Shown here: positions 59,901 to 64,000 of the stretch, one piece after another
How the letters are laid out: each line of letters starts with the position of its first letter
Numbering within the stretch: the first letter of the stretch is position 1
Source of the DNA: Holothuria scabra
Lineage: Eukaryota; Echinodermata; Holothuroidea; Aspidochirotida; Holothuriidae
Direction: 5' to 3'
DNA length: 64,000 nt
Assembly: GCA_037179385.1 (NCBI GenBank)
Contig: CM074185.1
Coordinates: 51,339,000 to 51,402,999, forward strand
The notes under the pieces: generated by a model
What the model was told of the DNA's origin: nothing
Seen by the model: only the letters and a program-made list of their open reading frames with translations
Database searches by the model: none
Translations under genes and position numbers: made by a program

Positions 59901-62900
59901 CAATTGTATTGCTTTAATTACATCATGTTTGATGATACTGAATTTGATGGGTTTTACCTTTGAGGTAAAAAAATTTAAAACATTTCTTTGTGTGAAGATG
60001 TTAACCCAATTTGATTATATCTTATAAATATTATCATCTAAGTCATTTCAAATGTTCAGACTATCCATTTTCAAAATAAATTCATCCCAGACTTCAAGGA
60101 ATAATAACAGTGGATCCCCAGCACCAGGTTCTATGAGCAACAACCGTAGCTCACCAGCAACCAGTGCATCTAGTACTCCTCAGACACAGTCTCCAAGTAC
60201 AGTTACTGCTGCTAACCAGATGGAAAGAACATCATCATCAACCTCATCCACCTCCTCCTCATCCAGCAGCAGCAATCAAACTGGTACTTCATCTACCTCC
60301 TCTGCAGCCAATCAGAATGGAGCAAGAAATCCCTCCACCTCGACAGCTGGGGAGAATAGGCAGTCACAGCAGTCAGCTCAGACAGGAACCCGCCAGGCGT
60401 CAGGGTTGGTTCTTTCTTTCAGTATTTAAACTGGTGCATCTGTGTTAAAAAGAAGGGTTTAAGGTTAAATCAATCTGATATGTTAGAGGGGTTCTTGTTC
60501 TGAGCATTTTGGTGAAATTTGCATTGAAATCTGATGTGTGGATCTCAAGATAGTAAATAGGGAAACATCTCCATCAAACAGTTAACGTGAAGCAAGCATA
60601 TACGACGCAAATCCTTACATTTATGGACAATCAATCGGTTTTTTTTTTTTTTTCACATTTTACAGCCAATTTTTTCCACAATCCTACATTATCAGAATGT
60701 GATTGCATAAGTAACATAAAAACTTTACAAACATTTCATTCGACTCAGGGAGGTTCTATTACAATTACCTTGAGGTCAACATAACTGTCTGAAAAACAAA
60801 GGGAAACAAAGCATTCATGTTAAAATGACAAAATGATATAAATTCTGCTGTCATTAAGCTCACTTTGGAACACAAATCTAGTAACTCTATTTATTAATTT
60901 CTCAAGAAACACATGTCTGATTTGAATGGAAGTTTCACCACATTGTGTAGATTTGGTTCCTCTTTTACATATGAAAATTACATTTTTGCTTTAACTTTCT
61001 CTTTGAAAGACTTTGTATCTGTTATGAGAGGAAATTAATTGAAACGTTTTAACAAAGTTCTAAAGGATTCTTTTGAGGACGTAGTAGTGCTTTCAATGAT
61101 ATTTAAAGGTTCAAGTTTGCCATTTTGTACTCAACTTGTTGAACAAGGATAGACTATCCCTTTTTATGCGTTCTCTTGATATGTTCTTACACTTGTCAAA
61201 AAGTCTATTGATTGTACTTGCAGCAAGACAAAATACTCTCATACACATGCTTGTGATCTGATACTCACATTTCAAATGTGGTAATTATACTGACAGCCAG
61301 AGACAATACTCTTGTACTTGTGCTGGTGATATTGTACCCAATCTGCAAGTTTGGTTCTTGTACTCACAGTTAGAAAAAAATATTCTTTAACCTGTATTCA
61401 TGGCATTGCACTCACCTATTGCAAGTCTGGTGTATACTTGTAGACATGATACAATCCGTTAATTACACAAACATTTAAAGGTAATATCATTTTAAACATG
61501 CTTATGCAAATGCATTGTTACTGAATTATTACTTTAGTTTCAGACAATGCTGTCTGTAGTGACTAAAAATGATGACCACAAAGAGAATTTCAGTAGGATC
61601 ATCTTGTATTAATAAATTTTTCTTTCTTGTGGGAAGGTCCTCTTCACTTATGCCGGGTCAGAACTGAAGAAGATGCCAAAAAGATGATGCCAAAAAGAAG
61701 ATGCCAAAAAGGCTACTAGAAGTCAAAGACTGAAGTTCTAAATAACTCCCAGAATTTTCATTTGGAGTTGTAAGAGGAATTTTCCCCAAATTCCCAAGAT
61801 TGGCGAAGAGTCACTAAGCCCTTTGCCTTTCTTGATTACTTCCATTAATTTCCTCAGTTGTGTAGAGGGGTTTGATTGGGTGAGGGAGTGTCTGTGGTAA
61901 AGTAGGAGCAGTTTGGTTACAGTTACAAAACTTTTAAACTTTTTTTACGTTTACTAGTGGTGGTAGTAAAATCAGTTTAAATTTCTTTCAGGAATCCTCC
62001 AGCTAGAGATTTAGCTGAAATCATGGGAGAAGTTTTCTCACTTCAGAGAAGATTACAACCCTATATGGAGCAGTACCAAAGACTGTTAGTGGATCAACCT
62101 GTTCTTGACAGTGGGGTGAGTAGAGGAATGTTCTATTGAAATAAGGGGGGAAGTTGTATTGCAGTCACATCAATGTGTTCAATTTAGTTAGATATGATTT
62201 AACAACACAACAACATGAATGTGTTATATAGTGTGAGCTAGATAAAAGAGTTAAGTTTAAATATAGTTTCAAATGTGGTCCAAGTTCAAGTTTAGTGTGA
62301 AATAAGGAGCAAAGTTCAAGCCCTCCCTTTTAATCAATTCATACGACAGGCAAGGAATGTCTTGATCATATTCTAAAACCCCTAACTCACAGTGGGTCAG
62401 AACTGTAAAAGAGTTTGAGAATATTGATATCTTAAAAAGGGTGTTGAAAAGTGCTACCACATGATGGTGCTTACAGTTAGCTATAGTTACATAAGAAGTT
62501 GCAATTTTTGTTGTTTTACACAACTTGGGAAAGTCTTGGGTATTATTTTAAAACGTATGTAGTCACAAATTTCTGTGAATCAAAGTTAATCATTAATCTC
62601 TTGCTCACAAAACATAGTATTTGAGATATTGATAATTGATAATATGTACGTATTATGTCGAAAGAAACTTTACAGGTTTGTAAAATTTCAGTGAATTTCA
62701 TGCACCAATATAAAATATCGCTTCAAGGAGATTCTCTCAGGTGTAAGGATTAGGAGTATGCTCCACCATGAAGTATATCATCTTCATCTTCGTTTGGTAG
62801 AAAAAATTAATTAACATAGCAGGGGGTAAGGATGGTTTATAAAGCTTTCACTTCCAATTTGTGGGATAACTGTGACAATAATTTTATGATGTGGTTCATA

Positions 62901-64000
62901 TTTAGATAGATTATGCAAAACAGGCAAAGAAAACAAGAAAAGTAAAGAAAGGAATGACATGTAATGTAGGCCAAGACAAAATGAACTGACCAAAAAAAAA
63001 AAAAAAAGAAAAAAAAAAGAAAACAATAATAATCTATAAATTGACCTTAAGCCCAAGTTTGAATAAAAGAAAAAGGAAATAACCATTTTGTCTTATGATC
63101 AGATGGATTGAGTCAATAATTAAAGATTAAACAGTGATGGATAACGCACTGGATAGTGGAGACTAATAGAAGGGATGGACGCGGGTGCAGCTTCAATACA
63201 TGCAATGATAGCACCCCTGATAGTGCAATATCCTGTTTCAATGGATAGGTCAAGAGTTGTTTAAACTTGTTTGTTCACACACAACAATATGTTGTTTTGA
63301 AAGAATGAAATGAGGTAACACTTTGTTCGTAAATACAGTATAAACAACATAAAAATGGCACAACCCAGACAAAAATGGTGTTGAGTAAGCCGAGGGCATT
63401 TTTTCATTGAGATTGAGTGAATTATGCTTTTTTAGGACAATGCAGTCACATGACCATATTGGACCAATAGACAGGGAAGACTTTGTGGCAGTTGCCAGGT
63501 TTCCAGCATTTTTCTTTTTCCAAAATATGTTTGATCACCCAATTGCACCTCTTGCAACCGACTATGGTTTTGAAGCCAGGAAAAAATATTCTGACTTTTA
63601 TCTGGAAATTACAGAAGTGTCTTTAAAGCAATATCCAGAGCCATGTTTGGCTCGATGGCTCCCAGCTATAAAATAAAGGTTTGCACCTCCTGGCCCATGC
63701 CACAAAGCTAGGCTATGGTGCAACAATTTTGAGTATGTTCCCACACAGGAGATTTAAACCTTGCATCTAGGACATAACAGCTTAATGCTATATACCTAGC
63801 CACTCATGTTGGCATTGCCAGTGCTATGCTGTTGAGATTAAGCTTTCTTTAAACAGTGTGAATGACCTTTTTAGAACTGCTAACATTTAGTATTCTTCTT
63901 TATTTTCTCTTCCCCTCTCAGAGTGAGGAATTGCAGAGAGCCCGAACGGTTCAGAATGTCTGTTGTCAAGTGATGCATTACATCAGCCATATATATCATT
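53890..64000 (+). CDS. BAG6: BAG6 (BAT3/Scythe), 5' half; split gene, continues past the window
   Basis: A chaperone-holdase scaffold of the cytosol and nucleus. With GET4 and UBL4A, the family passes tail-anchored proteins from SGTA to the GET3/TRC40 targeting factor. Through RNF126 it sends mislocalised hydrophobic proteins for ubiquitination. The coding exons are 53,890-53,952, 55,580-55,621, 56,955-57,215, 58,063-58,134, 59,593-59,730, 60,091-60,404, 61,992-62,115 and 63,922 onward. All junctions are GT/AG and keep one reading frame. Residues 1-72 form the ubiquitin-like domain (starting [16 protein letters not shown], with [16 protein letters not shown]). About 73-122 is Ser/Pro-rich, 123-192 a conserved linker, 193-297 Ser/Thr/Gln-rich, and 298-364 the start of the BAG6 (DUF3538) domain. 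The gene symbol rests on domain order and on close resemblance of the UBL to BAG6 rather than ubiquitin itself. The C-terminal half, including the BAG-like domain, is outside the window. Confidence 0.9.
54189..54466. repeat. 278-bp foldback in BAG6 intron 1
   Basis: Left arm 54,189-54,301 and right arm 54,351-54,466 are reverse complements with roughly 80-85% identity by eye. The outer end is TCATTACATGAAAT. The inner words TTTTTACTTGATGTT and CAGTTTATAGCCAC match CAGTTTGTAGCCAC on the other arm. The 49-base loop is A/T-rich. In the pre-mRNA it would form a long imperfect hairpin. Confidence 0.8.
55580..55621 (+). CDS. BAG6: BAG6 exon 2, residues 22-35
   Basis: The 14-codon exon [14 protein letters not shown] forms the UBL helix. 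Acceptor TTTATTTAG, donor GTG|GTAAGT, phase 0 at both sides. Its small size is supported by the uninterrupted UBL alignment it provides between exons 1 and 3. Confidence 0.9.
56955..57215 (+). CDS. BAG6: BAG6 exon 3, residues 36-122
   Basis: It completes the UBL ([20 protein letters not shown] to IHLVEK, residues 36-72), including the strand equivalent to the ubiquitin LIFAGK hydrophobic patch. It continues into a low-complexity Pro/Ser/Thr stretch ([18 protein letters not shown]), then [16 protein letters not shown]. Acceptor TTTTTGTAG, donor CAG|GTATTT, phase 0. Confidence 0.9.
57307..57396 (+). mobile_element. SINE fragment in BAG6 intron 3
   Basis: AAAAAAGCCAGTGGCTGGCT, then TGACTCTAACCAATAGGTTG and GAAACTGGGCTGTAAAACTC: the 3' body of the tRNA-derived SINE, without its head. 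Confidence 0.65.
58063..58134 (+). CDS. BAG6: BAG6 exon 4, residues 123-146
   Basis: The 24-codon exon [20 protein letters not shown] plus TSRSS. Acceptor ATTTTATTTCAG, donor TCT|GTAAGT, phase 0. It lies in the region after the UBL where BAG6 proteins keep a short conserved segment; the resemblance is modest and phase continuity is the main support. Confidence 0.8.
59165..59342 (+). mobile_element. SINE copy in BAG6 intron 4
   Basis: CTGGCCAGGTCATACTGAAG, GGAACCTATTGCCATCATGC, TTGGTGCTCAGC, GTAGGGAAAACAAGCCAGTG and GAAACTGGGCCATAAAACTC, in the order seen at 43,600-43,790. The tRNA-like head is missing. Same strand as the gene. Confidence 0.7.
59593..59730 (+). CDS. BAG6: BAG6 exon 5, residues 147-192
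   Basis: 46 codons, with the conserved segment [20 protein letters not shown] followed by [20 protein letters not shown], likely helical. Acceptor GTTATTTCAG, donor GAG|GTAAAT, phase 0. Reading on into the intron gives a stop at 59,839-59,841, so the 77-codon open frame here is exon plus intron. Confidence 0.85.
60091..60404 (+). CDS. BAG6: BAG6 exon 6, residues 193-297
   Basis: A Ser/Thr/Asn/Gln-rich linker (for example [20 protein letters not shown]), expected to be disordered. Acceptor TTCATCCCAG. The exon ends after two bases of a codon, TCAGG|GTTGGT, and the first base of exon 7 completes Gly297. The donor is weaker than the GTAAGT sites elsewhere in this gene, but it is the only one that keeps the frame into exon 7. 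Confidence 0.82.
61214..61435 (+). repeat. degenerate ~73-bp tandem repeat in BAG6 intron 6
   Basis: Three diverged units start near 61,214, 61,285 and 61,358, sharing the pattern ACTTGCAG/ACTGACAG/ACTCACAG followed by AGACAAAATACTCT-like and CTTGTGAT-like words. A second small repeat (GAAGATGCCAAAAAG, three times) lies at 61,668-61,711. Confidence 0.4.
61992..62115 (+). CDS. BAG6: BAG6 exon 7, end of residue 297 to residue 338
   Basis: It starts the BAG6/DUF3538 domain: [20 protein letters not shown], then [20 protein letters not shown] and Gly. Acceptor TTTCTTTCAG, donor GGG|GTGAGT, entry phase 2, exit phase 0. Probably helical, with the regular Leu spacing usual in this domain. Confidence 0.9.
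63922..64000 (+). CDS. BAG6: BAG6 exon 8 (partial), residues 339-364
   Basis: [20 protein letters not shown] plus ISHIYH, continuing the DUF3538 domain up to the window edge. Acceptor TCCCCTCTCAG, phase 0. The exon is cut by the end of the sequence. Confidence 0.88.

Noticed and set aside
60164..60448. 94-codon frame rich in His/Pro/Leu overlapping BAG6 exon 6
   Set aside because: A shifted reading of the Ser/Thr-rich exon.
63407..63676. 89-codon frame in BAG6 intron 7 as an extra exon
   Set aside because: An acceptor-like TTTTTTAG occurs near 63,435, but joining it to exon 7 in the required phase meets a stop within a few codons. The frame resembles no known part of BAG6.

Overview
This is an AT-rich, intron-containing animal genome window. 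It shows no bacterial gene layout: no operons, no long open frames and no ribosome-binding sites. The only host gene I can support is the 5' half of BAG6 (BAT3/Scythe), on the + strand from 53,890 to the right edge. It is read from eight exons with GT/AG junctions and continuous phase, encoding about 364 residues before the window ends. A BAG6 gene with a UBL and a BAG6-type domain, set among many non-autonomous hAT elements and a tRNA-headed SINE, suggests a marine invertebrate deuterostome such as an echinoderm or hemichordate. That assignment is an inference and is weak.

Left part, 1-47,400: no convincing host exon was found. It is a graveyard of short, mostly non-coding transposable elements. 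I can delimit several by terminal inverted repeats (TIRs) and target-site duplications (TSDs). These are two copies of a 2.6-2.7 kb element with exact 8-bp duplications (8,338-11,010 and 30,561-33,160), three copies of a related ~280-320 bp MITE with exact 8-bp duplications (6,414-6,736; 16,157-16,438; 26,845-27,122), and nested hAT-like elements at 6,211-7,355 and 44,318-45,496. There is also a 234-bp relative at 35,435-35,668 and a 179-bp MITE at 34,505-34,683. A ~100-bp core module recurs about fifteen times on both strands inside and outside these elements. Two arrays of a CAAGT pentamer, a ~300-bp TTTAAAGG-ended repeat in three copies, and several hairpins complete the left part.

Middle, 46,976-52,300: a 101-bp hairpin, a 5'-truncated non-LTR retrotransposon (about 47,450-49,450) whose reverse transcriptase is broken by a single-base frameshift, a long inverted repeat with 96-bp arms differing at two positions (50,615-50,999), and a weak TIR pair at 51,715-52,300.

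Right part, 53,800-64,000: BAG6. Exons 1-3 encode the ubiquitin-like domain and a Ser/Pro-rich tail, exons 4-6 a linker ending in a Ser/Thr-rich stretch, and exons 7-8 the start of the conserved BAG6 (DUF3538) domain. The introns carry SINE pieces and a 278-bp foldback. The Pro-rich centre, nuclear localisation region and C-terminal BAG-like domain lie beyond the window.
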